Below are positions 1-6,846 of a stretch of 25,570 nucleotides of DNA, piece after piece. This DNA comes from Pseudobutyrivibrio sp. (GTDB lineage Bacteria; Bacillota_A; Clostridia; Lachnospirales; Lachnospiraceae). Location: assembly GCA_024691465.1 (NCBI GenBank), contig JAILNO010000114.1:1-25570 (forward strand), written 5' to 3'. Both the position numbers and the translations under genes were made by a program. Position 1 is the first letter of the stretch, and each line of letters begins with the position of its first letter. The notes beneath the pieces were generated by a model. The model was not told the origin of the DNA. It worked only from the letters and a program-made list of their open reading frames with translations, and did no database searches.

Positions 1-155
1 GTCGTTTCACCTAAGAAGCACAACGAAGGGGATTACTTGATAATTGATACCATGCCAGATTCACGTCCATGTTCAGCTGGCATTCGCCTCGCCGTCCATG
101 GCTCGGCGTATCAATTATCTACGTAATCCCCTTCTGTGCTACTAAGGCTTCACTT
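1..155. repeat. Large imperfect palindrome with inner stem-loops, probable dispersed intergenic repeat
   Basis: The outer arms at 17-50 and 108-140 are reverse complements with a few mismatches and indels, and weaker pairing continues outward to about 10/147. Inside, 52-58 (ATGCCAG) pairs with 77-83 (CTGGCAT), and 90-94 pairs with 104-108 (CGCCG/CGGCG). The whole could therefore fold as a three-way, cloverleaf-like structure on either strand. The inner part is much more GC-rich than the surroundings. No coding gene with a ribosome site fits it. I infer a non-autonomous palindromic repeat or small mobile element of the kind scattered between genes in Lachnospiraceae. A structured RNA or a bidirectional terminator is the alternative. 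No target-site duplication was recognised, and the left edge may be cut by the window. Confidence 0.6.
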
Positions 156-354
156 AAAATCAGGCACCTGTGTGGTACATGGATTGTAGAACCTTATTTA
201 ATTTATGTTATTGGTGTCTGCGTTTGTACGAACAGTCCTGCTAGAATTGTAAAACCGTCAGACGAACACCCATTAAAAGACATACGTGATTGCCCGTTTA
301 GATAATTAAAATTCTTTGAGAGTTTATTTGAGGCTGGCAGGTGGGGCCTGTGGA

Positions 355-377
355 GGGTGCTGGGTGGCAGGGAAGGG
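355..377 (+). other. G-rich tract with a canonical G-quadruplex pattern
   Basis: Four GGG runs start at 355, 362, 370 and 375, separated by loops of 4, 5 and 2 bases, which fits G3-N(1-7) four times. The broader stretch 331-390 is strongly G-biased on this strand inside an AT-rich intergenic region. It lies about 70-95 bases upstream of the nrdR promoter. The remainder of 156-446 shows no gene, tRNA or riboswitch that I recognise, apart from weak short inverted repeats near 212-270. Confidence 0.5.
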
Positions 378-448
378 CGGATGTGGCGGATTCATCAAAA
401 ATGGAGGTGTGGATAGCAATAAATTGTGTGTATCTAAAAGGATTAAGG

Positions 449-477
449 TTGCGAACTTGTGGCATAACTGATAAAAT
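449..477 (+). promoter_or_regulatory. Sigma-A promoter of nrdR
   Basis: The -35 is TTGCGA (449-454), then a 17-base spacer and TAAAAT (472-477) preceded by TGa, an extended -10. Transcription should start near 484, about 38 bases before the nrdR start codon. Confidence 0.6.
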
Positions 478-478
478 A

Positions 479-494
479 ATACTAAATATAGTGG
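479..494 (+). promoter_or_regulatory. NrdR-box-like operator at the nrdR promoter
   Basis: The 16 bases from 479 match the published NrdR-box consensus (acaCwAtATaTwGtgt, recalled from the literature) at 13 of 16 positions. They sit immediately downstream of the -10, over the expected transcription start, which suits repression. NrdR boxes normally come in phased pairs. A second, weaker candidate at 496-511 is spaced 17 bp centre to centre, which is not the usual phasing. Confidence 0.4.
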
Positions 495-521
495 TACGAA
501 AAATTTAGTGGAGGGTAATCA

Positions 522-977
522 ATGAAGTGTCCATTTTGCGGAAGCAATGATACTAGCGTAATTGACTCACGTCCTGCAGATGATAATACATCTATCAGAC
601 GTAGACGTTCTTGCCCAGAGTGCGGCAAGAGATTCACTACCTATGAAAAGGTTGAGACTATTCCTCTTATTGTAATAAAAAGAGATGACAATCGAGAGCA
701 ATATGACCGTACAAAGATTGAAAAGGGTGTTTTGCTTGCATGCAGAAAGCGTCCTGTTTCAGCTGCTCAGATTGGCAAAATAGTAGATGAGATCGAGACA
801 GAAATTTTCTCTTTAGAGGAGAGAGAGGTTTCTAGTACAGCTATTGGAGAAATCGTTATGGCCAAGCTCGAAGAGGTTGATCCAGTCGCGTACGTTAGAT
901 TCGCATCTGTTTATCGTGAGTTCAAGGATGTTAATACATTTGTAGACGAGCTAAAGAGAGTTTTAGACAAAGAATAA
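522..977 (+). CDS. nrdR: Transcriptional repressor NrdR of ribonucleotide reductase genes
   Basis: A 151-aa protein of typical NrdR length. It has an N-terminal zinc ribbon (C3, C6, C31, C34) with the basic run RRRR at 26-29, followed by an ATP-cone domain from about residue 49 to 139. NrdR senses ATP/dATP through the ATP cone and represses nrd operons in the cytoplasm. The start is set by GGAGGG at 510-515 and the ATG at 522. It appears monocistronic, with its own extended -10 promoter and an NrdR-box-like site over the start point, suggesting autoregulation. That is inferred from sequence only. No ribonucleotide reductase gene is in the window. Identification is very secure. Confidence 0.97.
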   Translation: MKCPFCGSNDTSVIDSRPADDNTSIRRRRSCPECGKRFTTYEKVETIPLIVIKRDDNREQYDRTKIEKGVLLACRKRPVSAAQIGKIVDEIETEIFSLEEREVSSTAIGEIVMAKLEEVDPVAYVRFASVYREFKDVNTFVDELKRVLDKE

Positions 978-1014
978 ATATTATTTACGAAGCATTTTAT
1001 TCTAAAAGTTTTAT

Positions 1015-1038
1015 AAAAGTATTTACAAGGATACTTTT
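1015..1038 (+). terminator. Weak AT-rich hairpin after nrdR, possible terminator
   Basis: AAAAGTAT (1015-1022) pairs with ATACTTTT (1031-1038) around an 8-base loop. The T run lies in the right arm rather than after it, so this is a weak terminator at best. Confidence 0.3.
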
Positions 1039-1050
1039 TACGGGGGAGAG

Positions 1051-1077
1051 TAAATATTTTTGCTTTATAGACGATAT
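1051..1077 (+). promoter_or_regulatory. Sigma-28 (FliA/SigD)-type promoter upstream of the 130-aa gene
   Basis: TAAATATT (1051-1058), an 11-base spacer and GACGATAT (1070-1077) match the flagellar sigma consensus TAAAGTTT-N11-GCCGATAA at 6/8 and 6/8 with exact spacing. In the Bacillus form it reads TAAA-N16-ACGATAT. No equally good sigma-A promoter is seen here. Confidence 0.5.
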
Positions 1078-1112
1078 ATATTGTAGAAAGTAAAAGTATT
1101 TGGAGTGTTAAT

Positions 1113-1505
1113 ATGAATATATCGGGAATTCGCCCATCAGTTGGGTTTTACGATGAAAAATCTTTAAGAATTATACCAGAATATAATATAGAAGAAACAG
1201 GCAACAATGCCAAGACAACAAACGAGAATACTACTATAGAAGCTTCTATTACTCAGGAAGAAATTGATATGGCTAGAAAGGGACAGACCTTTGGAAGCTA
1301 CGAGTTTGCAGGTCAGTTCAATCCAAATGAGACCTACAGCATGAAGGGCGCAGACAGTGATATCAAATCACTAGACGTAGAAAAGGCTGTTAGTGACATG
1401 GAATTAGATACAGCCATTCAGCAGTATCAGTATTTCGTAAAGGGGCCTGCCGATACATCAGCGCAGCCATTGCCACCTGATAATATGGAAGATTTTTCAT
1501 TATAA
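1113..1505 (+). CDS. Conserved-looking small protein of unknown function, possibly motility-linked
   Basis: A 130-aa protein I cannot assign to a named family. It has no signal peptide or membrane segment. The N-terminus (MNISGIRPSVGFYD) is followed by a low-complexity acidic, Asn/Thr-rich linker (about 25-45). A C-terminal half with a predicted helix (DVEKAVSDMELDTAIQQYQ, about 90-108) ends in a proline-rich tail. This C-terminal helix loosely recalls helices of flagellar rod proteins such as FlgB or FliE, but that is an impression and not a domain match. A GGAG site at 1102-1105 precedes the ATG. The gene stands alone between a sigma-28-like promoter and a strong terminator. The unassigned function is the honest call; a flagellar role is inference from the promoter. 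Confidence 0.8.
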   Translation: MNISGIRPSVGFYDEKSLRIIPEYNIEETGNNAKTTNENTTIEASITQEEIDMARKGQTFGSYEFAGQFNPNETYSMKGADSDIKSLDVEKAVSDMELDTAIQQYQYFVKGPADTSAQPLPPDNMEDFSL

Positions 1506-1518
1506 TAATTGACTCTTT

Positions 1519-1547
1519 AGAAGCACATCAATTGATGTGCTTCTTTT
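1519..1547 (+). terminator. Intrinsic terminator of the 130-aa gene
   Basis: A perfect palindrome at 1519-1544 (AGAAGCACATCAA and its complement) gives a long stem with a tight loop, followed by TTTT. The stem also contains the -35 of the next promoter. Confidence 0.8.
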
Positions 1548-1560
1548 ATTGTGTTACAAT
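1532..1560 (+). promoter_or_regulatory. Sigma-A promoter inside the terminator, for a probably leaderless mRNA
   Basis: TTGATG (1532-1537) lies within the terminator stem. A 17-base spacer then leads to the extended -10 TGtTACAAT (TG at 1552-1553, hexamer 1555-1560). The predicted start point, 1567-1568, coincides with the ATG of the following gene. Confidence 0.55.
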
Positions 1561-1567
1561 CGACCCT

Positions 1568-2110
1568 ATGAGTAGACGTAATTTATATCCAAGAGACTAT
1601 ATTGATAGTACATATTCGATTGATTTTGCAGCTCTATATGAACAGGGCTATAGAGGAGTTATTTTTGATGTGGATAATACACTTGTTCCTCACAACGCAC
1701 CTGCAGATGATAGAGCAAAGGCATTTTTCAAAGAACTACATGAAATTGGCTTTGAGGCCATGCTTCTATCTAATAACAAGGAGCCACGTGTCAAAAAATT
1801 CAAGGAGGATGTGACCTTCTGCAATTATATTTTCAAGGCTGGAAAGCCTGGCACAGCAGGCTATAAAAAGGCCATGGAGCAGATGGGCACAGACGAAGCT
1901 AGCACCATTTTCGTAGGAGACCAGATACTAACTGATATTTGGGGTGCCAATAGAGCGGGCATTCGTTCAGTTATGGTAAAGCCGGTTAAGAAATGGCACG
2001 AAGAAATTCAAATCATTTTAAAGAGATTTTTAGAGGCTGTTATTCTTTTGGGATACAGAGTTTATAGCCTTTATGGAAAGAATATTAAAAAGGTACCGCT
2101 TAAAAAATAA
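1568..2110 (+). CDS. YqeG-type HAD-superfamily phosphatase
   Basis: A 180-aa cytoplasmic HAD subclass IIIA phosphatase of the YqeG family. Motif I is DVDNT (D34, D36), motif II is LLSNN (S68), the motif III lysine is in AGKPG (K93), and motif IV is GDQILTD (D118, D123). The natural substrate is not known for this family. The reading frame is open upstream to a TTG at 1532, but those codons lie inside the terminator palindrome and have no ribosome site. ATG 1568 is therefore preferred: it begins the conserved sequence and coincides with the predicted transcription start, with no Shine-Dalgarno visible. The C-terminus is a basic hydrophobic tail. It is probably co-transcribed with rpiB, 26 bases downstream. 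Confidence 0.88.
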   Translation: MSRRNLYPRDYIDSTYSIDFAALYEQGYRGVIFDVDNTLVPHNAPADDRAKAFFKELHEIGFEAMLLSNNKEPRVKKFKEDVTFCNYIFKAGKPGTAGYKKAMEQMGTDEASTIFVGDQILTDIWGANRAGIRSVMVKPVKKWHEEIQIILKRFLEAVILLGYRVYSLYGKNIKKVPLKK

Positions 2111-2136
2111 AGCATACCGCAGGAGGAAAATCTATT

Positions 2137-2586
2137 ATGAAAATTGTTATCGCAAATGATCACGCTGCAGTGGATCTCAAAAATGAGGTAAAGGCTTACA
2201 TCGAGGAGCTAGGCCATGAGGTAATCAACATCGGAACAGACTCTACAGATAGCTGTCATTATCCAGAGTACGGCGAGAAGGCTGCCAACATGGTAGCGGC
2301 TGGAACAGTTGATTATGGTGTACTTATTTGTGGAACTGGCGTAGGTATCTCACTTGCAGCCAACAAGGTAAAGGGTATTCGTTGTGGAGTATGCTCAGAG
2401 GCTACAACAGCACGACTTATCCGTCAGCACAACAACGCAAACATGATCGCTTTTGGAGCTAGAATTGTCAGCACAGAGCTTGCAAAGGACATTGTAAAGG
2501 CATTCTTAGAGGCTGAATTTGAGGGCGGCGGACGTCATCAGCTCAGAATCGATATGATTTCTGAAATCGAAAACAAGCAGAGATAA
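2137..2586 (+). CDS. rpiB: Ribose-5-phosphate isomerase B
   Basis: A 149-aa RpiB/LacAB-family sugar-phosphate isomerase interconverting ribose 5-phosphate and ribulose 5-phosphate in the pentose phosphate pathway. The diagnostic residues are present: ANDHA at 6-10, the catalytic cysteine C65 in ICGTGVGIS, and the RQHNNANM segment with H98 that binds the phosphosugar. Length is normal for the family. AGGAGG at 2121-2126 precedes the ATG. It follows the YqeG-type gene closely and probably shares its transcript. No strong terminator follows; the next promoter starts 6 bases after the stop codon. Specificity for allose 6-phosphate is possible in this family, but the housekeeping context favours RpiB. 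Confidence 0.93.
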   Translation: MKIVIANDHAAVDLKNEVKAYIEELGHEVINIGTDSTDSCHYPEYGEKAANMVAAGTVDYGVLICGTGVGISLAANKVKGIRCGVCSEATTARLIRQHNNANMIAFGARIVSTELAKDIVKAFLEAEFEGGGRHQLRIDMISEIENKQR

Positions 2587-2592
2587 TGTGTA

Positions 2593-2621
2593 TTGATAAT
2601 TGCATTTTTATATGATAAAAT
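2593..2621 (+). promoter_or_regulatory. Sigma-A promoter of tig
   Basis: TTGATA (2593-2598), a 17-base spacer and the extended -10 TGaTAAAAT (hexamer 2616-2621). The predicted start near 2628 leaves a leader of about 122 bases that is AT-rich with short palindromes around 2650-2675. Confidence 0.65.
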
Positions 2622-2749
2622 ACCTTAGTCTGCGCGAACAACGCAAATTATTTGATAAATAATATATTATTCAATGACTGCCTAATACAGTTTGGATAAT
2701 AAATAAGAGATTTCCAGACGTATATATGTTAAGAGGAGGAATATTTTTA

Positions 2750-4135
2750 ATGAACGTACAGGTAGAGAATCTTGAAAAAAATATGGCTAAGCTCACTGTT
2801 ACAGTAGATGCAGCTGAGTTAGATAAGGCTATTACAAAGGCTTATAACAAGCAGAAGAACAGCATTTCAGTTCCTGGCTTCCGTAAGGGAAAGGTACCTC
2901 AGGCAATGATCGAAAAGATGTATGGTACTGAGATTTTCTACGAGGATGCTGCAAATGTTATTATGCAGGATACATATCCACAGGCTTATGAGGAGTCTGG
3001 TCTTGATATCGTTTCACAGCCACAGATCGACATCACACAGCTTGAGAAGGGCAAGGAGTTCATCTACACAGCTACAGTAGCTGTTAAGCCTGAAGTAAAG
3101 CTTGGTAAGTACAAGGGCGTTTCTGTAGCAAAGATCGATTCAAAGGTTACAGCAACAGAGGTTAACGAGTCAATCAAGGCTGAGCTTGAGAAGTCAGCTC
3201 GTATGGTTACAAAGACTACAAAGTCAAAGAAGGGTGATACAGCAGTTATCGACTTCGAAGGATTTATCGACGGTGTAGCATTCGAAGGTGGAAAGGGCGA
3301 GAACTATGATCTTGAGCTTGGTTCTGGTTCATTCATTCCAGGTTTCGAGGATCAGCTTATTGGACACAAGGCTGGTGAGGATGTAGAGGTTGAGGTTACA
3401 TTCCCAGAGCAGTATCAGGCAGAGGATCTTGCAGGAAAGGCTGCAGTATTCAAGTGCCACATCCACGAAGTAAAGTCAAAGGATATTCCAAAGCTTGATG
3501 ATGAGTACGTAGCTGATACAACAGAGTTTGAGACAGTTGACGAGTACAAGGCATCTGTTAAGGAGCGTCTTGAGAACAATAAAAAGGCTGAGGGACGTCG
3601 TGCTCAGGAAGACGAGGCAATCGCAAAGGTTGTTGAGGCTTCTGAGATGGAGATTCCAGACGCTATGCTTGATTACCAGGTTGAGAACATGATCAACGAT
3701 TTTGCTAACAACATGGCTCAGCAGGGTCTTTCACTTCAGCAGTACATGCAGTTTACAGGCATGACAATGGAAGCATTCCGTGATCAGGTTCGTCCAGATG
3801 CTTTGCAGAGAACACAGTCTTCACTTGTTCTTGAAGCAATCGCTAAGGAAGAGAAGATCGAGGCTTCTGATGACGAGCTCAACGCAAAGCTTGAGGAGAT
3901 GTCAAAGATGTACGGTATGGAGCTTGATCAGATCAATAACCTTATCGGTGAGAACGAGAAAGAGTCTATCAAGAAGGATATCTGCATTGAGAAGGCTATC
4001 GCTGTAATCATGGACAACATCAAGGAGACAGCTAGAAAGTCTACAAAGAAGGCTGCAGAGTCAAAGGATGACGCTGAGAAGCCAGCAAAGAAGACTACTA
4101 AGAAGTCTACAAAGAAGGCAGAAGACGCTGAATAA
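2750..4135 (+). CDS. tig: Trigger factor, ribosome-associated chaperone and peptidyl-prolyl isomerase
   Basis: A 461-aa trigger factor. The N-terminal ribosome-binding domain carries the signature GFRKGKVP (43-50) that docks at ribosomal protein L23. An FKBP-type isomerase domain follows (about 155-245, with GDTAVIDFEGFIDG), then the alpha-helical chaperone arms. It shields nascent chains at the ribosome exit. The C-terminus ends in a lysine/alanine-rich tail of about 30 residues (KKTTKKSTKK), longer than in the E. coli protein. The ATG at 2726 is rejected because the AGGAGG site (2734-2739) lies between it and the ATG at 2750. Codon use is strongly biased, as in highly expressed genes. It lies next to clpP-clpX, a common arrangement in Firmicutes and Proteobacteria. 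Confidence 0.97.
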   Translation: MNVQVENLEKNMAKLTVTVDAAELDKAITKAYNKQKNSISVPGFRKGKVPQAMIEKMYGTEIFYEDAANVIMQDTYPQAYEESGLDIVSQPQIDITQLEKGKEFIYTATVAVKPEVKLGKYKGVSVAKIDSKVTATEVNESIKAELEKSARMVTKTTKSKKGDTAVIDFEGFIDGVAFEGGKGENYDLELGSGSFIPGFEDQLIGHKAGEDVEVEVTFPEQYQAEDLAGKAAVFKCHIHEVKSKDIPKLDDEYVADTTEFETVDEYKASVKERLENNKKAEGRRAQEDEAIAKVVEASEMEIPDAMLDYQVENMINDFANNMAQQGLSLQQYMQFTGMTMEAFRDQVRPDALQRTQSSLVLEAIAKEEKIEASDDELNAKLEEMSKMYGMELDQINNLIGENEKESIKKDICIEKAIAVIMDNIKETARKSTKKAAESKDDAEKPAKKTTKKSTKKAEDAE

Positions 4136-4180
4136 TTTAAATAGATTCTGTAAAGAATTTATTAACTTTTTGTAAAATAT

Positions 4181-4209
4181 AAGACACTGTATTTAAAAAG
4201 TTTTATAAT
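4181..4209 (+). promoter_or_regulatory. Sigma-A promoter of clpP
   Basis: AAGACA (4181-4186), a 17-base spacer and a perfect TATAAT (4204-4209). The predicted start is near 4216, giving a leader of about 73 bases. Confidence 0.55.
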
Positions 4210-4227
4210 AAAGAACATCAATACTAT

Positions 4228-4249
4228 AGCCTGAGCATTAGCTCAGGCT
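4228..4249 (+). other. GC-rich hairpin in the clpP leader
   Basis: AGCCTGAGC (4228-4236) pairs perfectly with GCTCAGGCT (4241-4249) around ATTA. No clean T run follows, so it is better read as a leader hairpin (stability or attenuation) than as a tig terminator, although a weak terminator role cannot be excluded. Confidence 0.5.
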
Positions 4250-4288
4250 TAGTGTCTATTTTACGAAGTCAAAGGAGGACTTAAAACA

Positions 4289-4873
4289 ATGGCAACAATA
4301 CCTTATGTCATCGAACAGAATTCTCGTGGAGAGCGTTCATATGATATTTATTCAAGATTATTAAAGGATAGAATTGTATTTTTAGGTGAGGAAGTAAACG
4401 AAACTACAGCATCTCTTACTGTAGCACAGCTTCTTTTCTTAGAGTCAGAGGATCCTAGCAAGGATATTCATTTATACATCAATAGCCCAGGTGGTAGTGT
4501 TACTGCTGGTATGGCTATTTATGACACAATGCAGTACATCAAATGTGATGTTTCTACTATCTGCATTGGTATGGCAGCATCTATGGGTGCATTCCTTCTT
4601 GCTGGTGGAGCAAAGGGAAAGAGATTTGCACTTCCAAATTCTGAGGTTATGATTCATCAGCCACTTGGCGGAGCAAAGGGTCAGGCTACAGAAATCGAAA
4701 TCGCTGCAAAGAACATTTTAAAGACTAGAGAAAAGCTCAACAAAATGCTTGCTGAAAATACTGGAAAGCCTTATGAGCAGGTTTGTGCTGATACAGAGCG
4801 TGACCACTGGTTAGATGCTCAGGAAGCACTTGATTATGGTCTTATTGATGAGATTATCACAAAAAAGAACTAA
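4289..4873 (+). CDS. clpP: ATP-dependent Clp protease proteolytic subunit
   Basis: A 194-aa serine protease that forms the two-ring, 14-subunit barrel and degrades substrates fed by ClpX or other Clp ATPases. The catalytic triad is visible: S98 in GMAASMGA, H123 in MIHQP and D172 in RDHW. The N-terminal axial loop region and the handle helix are of normal length. AAAGGAGG at 4271-4278 precedes the ATG. It has its own promoter and a hairpin leader. clpX begins 26 bases after the stop codon, so both are probably one transcript. No CtsR-type operator was recognised upstream. Confidence 0.97.
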   Translation: MATIPYVIEQNSRGERSYDIYSRLLKDRIVFLGEEVNETTASLTVAQLLFLESEDPSKDIHLYINSPGGSVTAGMAIYDTMQYIKCDVSTICIGMAASMGAFLLAGGAKGKRFALPNSEVMIHQPLGGAKGQATEIEIAAKNILKTREKLNKMLAENTGKPYEQVCADTERDHWLDAQEALDYGLIDEIITKKN

Positions 4874-4899
4874 TTATTTAAAAGAAAAATGAGGTAGTT

Positions 4900-6183
4900 A
4901 TGGCAAGAAACGATGATAGAATTCGTTGTTCTTTCTGCGGAAAGACACAAAATCAGGTAAGAAAGCTTATCGCTGGTCCAAACGGTGCTTTTATCTGTGA
5001 CGAGTGTGTAGACATTTGCCAGGAGATAATTGTAGAGGAGCTTGAAGATTTTACTCCAGCTGAGTCAGGAGATACTATCGAAATCAACCTCCAGAAGCCA
5101 GAGGAAATGAAAAAGTTCCTCGATCAATATGTAATTGGACAGGACGAAGCTAAAAAGGTTCTTTCTGTTGCTGTATACAATCATTACAAGCGTATCATGG
5201 CTGATCCTACAGACATTGATGTTGAGCTTCAAAAGAGTAATGTTTTAATGCTTGGACCTACAGGTTCAGGAAAGACATTACTTGCTCAGACACTTGCTAG
5301 AGTACTTGGTGTACCATTTGCTATTGCAGATGCTACAACACTTACAGAGGCAGGCTACGTTGGTGAGGATGTTGAGAATATTCTTCTCAAGCTTATTCAG
5401 GCTGCAGATTTCGATGTAAAGAAGGCCGAGGTTGGTATTGTTTACATCGATGAAATTGATAAGATTACAAAGAAGTCTGAGAACGTATCTATTACTAGAG
5501 ATGTTTCTGGTGAGGGCGTTCAGCAGGCACTTCTTAAGATTATCGAGGGAACAGTTGCAAACGTTCCACCACAGGGCGGACGTAAGCATCCACAGCAGGA
5601 GACTATTCCAATCGACACAAAGAACATCCTATTCATTTGCGGTGGTGCATTTGAGGGACTTGAAAAGATTATTTCTGCGCGTACAGACACTAGCCAGATT
5701 GGCTTCGGTGCTGACGTAAAGGATAAAAACAAGAGAAAGGTGGACGAGCTTCTACAGCAGGCTCTTCCTCAGGACTTTATCAAATTTGGTCTCATCCCTG
5801 AGTTTATCGGCCGTGTTCCTATCAATGTATCTCTTAACGAGCTTACAGAAGATGACATGGTTAGAATCCTTAGAGAGCCAAAGAATTCTCTTACAAAGCA
5901 GTATGAGGCTCTATTTAAGATGGATGGTGTTCGTCTTGAATTTGAGGACGATGCTCTTAGAGAAATCGCAAAGAAATCAATCGAGAGAAAGACAGGTGCA
6001 CGTGGCCTTCGCGCAATCGTAGAGAGCGTTATGATGGATCACATGTATCATGTTCCATCAGACGAGTCTATTACAGAGATTGTTGTTACAAAGGACATGG
6101 TTGACGAGAATCTTGTACTAGTAGACAAGGAAAACGGAAACGGTGTTGTTTCAATCGAGGACAAGAAGGAAAAGAGTGCATAA
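4900..6183 (+). CDS. clpX: ATP-dependent Clp protease ATP-binding subunit ClpX
   Basis: A 427-aa AAA+ unfoldase that recognises, unfolds and threads substrates into ClpP. Domains in order are the C4 zinc-binding domain (C10, C13, C33, C36), Walker A GPTGSGKT (119-126), the GYVGED pore loop (152-157), Walker B VYIDEID (181-187), the RKH loop (228-230), the IGF loop that docks on ClpP (267-269) and the C-terminal small domain with GARGLR. All key parts are intact. The stop codon overlaps the engB start by one base (TAATG at 6181-6185), indicating translational coupling. Confidence 0.98.
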   Translation: MARNDDRIRCSFCGKTQNQVRKLIAGPNGAFICDECVDICQEIIVEELEDFTPAESGDTIEINLQKPEEMKKFLDQYVIGQDEAKKVLSVAVYNHYKRIMADPTDIDVELQKSNVLMLGPTGSGKTLLAQTLARVLGVPFAIADATTLTEAGYVGEDVENILLKLIQAADFDVKKAEVGIVYIDEIDKITKKSENVSITRDVSGEGVQQALLKIIEGTVANVPPQGGRKHPQQETIPIDTKNILFICGGAFEGLEKIISARTDTSQIGFGADVKDKNKRKVDELLQQALPQDFIKFGLIPEFIGRVPINVSLNELTEDDMVRILREPKNSLTKQYEALFKMDGVRLEFEDDALREIAKKSIERKTGARGLRAIVESVMMDHMYHVPSDESITEIVVTKDMVDENLVLVDKENGNGVVSIEDKKEKSA

Positions 6184-6803
6184 TGGTCATCAGATCATGT
6201 AATCTAGAAACAGTGTGCGGGCCTACATCCACACTTCCTAAAAATGATTTACCAGAGGTAGCATTTGCAGGAAAGTCAAATGTAGGCAAGTCATCACTTA
6301 TAAACGCGGTTATGAACCGCAAATCCTTAGCTAGAGTTTCAGCTCAGCCAGGAAAGACACAGACAATTAATTTCTACAACATAAATGATGATATTTATGT
6401 TGTAGATTTGCCTGGATATGGTTTTGCAAAGGCTTCTGAAAAGGAGAGAGAAAGATGGGGAAAGATGATTGAGACCTATCTCAATACATCTGAAATGATT
6501 AGAGCCGTCTTTCTACTTGTTGACATTCGTCACGAGCCTTCTGCAAATGATCGCCAGATGTTTGAGTGGATGGCATACGTAGGATATGATCCTATCGTTA
6601 TTGCTACAAAGGCGGACAAGATTAAGCGTAGCCAGCTGGACAAGCACATTAAAATGCTTAGACAGGGCCTAGGCGCTGACAAGGATACCATTGTAGTTCC
6701 ATTTTCATCCCAGACTAAACAGGGCTTAGATACCATCCAGGATTTTCTTGATCAGGTAATAGAAAACGAGGCTAGCCTTTCTGATGTAGAGGGCTTAGAC
6801 TAG
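6183..6803 (+). CDS. engB: Ribosome biogenesis GTP-binding protein EngB (YsxC/YihA)
   Basis: A 206-aa TRAFAC GTPase needed for maturation of the large ribosomal subunit. The motifs are G1 GKSNVGKSS (30-38), G3 DLPGYG (75-80) and G4 TKAD (142-145), with the SSQTKQG-type G5 near the C-terminus. The ATG overlaps the clpX stop codon. No strong ribosome site other than the AAGGAAAAG-type sequence in the clpX end is seen, consistent with coupling. A gap of 43 bases with only a weak hairpin separates it from the metal transporter genes, which may be on the same transcript. Confidence 0.96.
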   Translation: MVIRSCNLETVCGPTSTLPKNDLPEVAFAGKSNVGKSSLINAVMNRKSLARVSAQPGKTQTINFYNINDDIYVVDLPGYGFAKASEKERERWGKMIETYLNTSEMIRAVFLLVDIRHEPSANDRQMFEWMAYVGYDPIVIATKADKIKRSQLDKHIKMLRQGLGADKDTIVVPFSSQTKQGLDTIQDFLDQVIENEASLSDVEGLD

Positions 6804-6846
6804 TTTTTCTTCACAGCATGGCCCATTTGGGCTAAATGAGGGATTA

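Noticed and set aside
69..305. Open frame of 78 codons across the right half of the palindrome
   Set aside because: No ribosome site, starts inside a palindromic repeat, and the composition does not look coding.
496..511. Second NrdR box upstream of nrdR
   Set aside because: Only 11 of 16 positions match and the 17-bp spacing to the first box is not the usual helical phasing, so it was kept out of the feature list.
6821..6838. Two mutually exclusive mini-hairpins (GCCCATTTGGGC and CATTTGGGCTAAATG) before the metal-binding protein gene
   Set aside because: Stems are only 4-5 bp and no ligand-binding core or expression platform is visible, so a riboswitch call is not supported.
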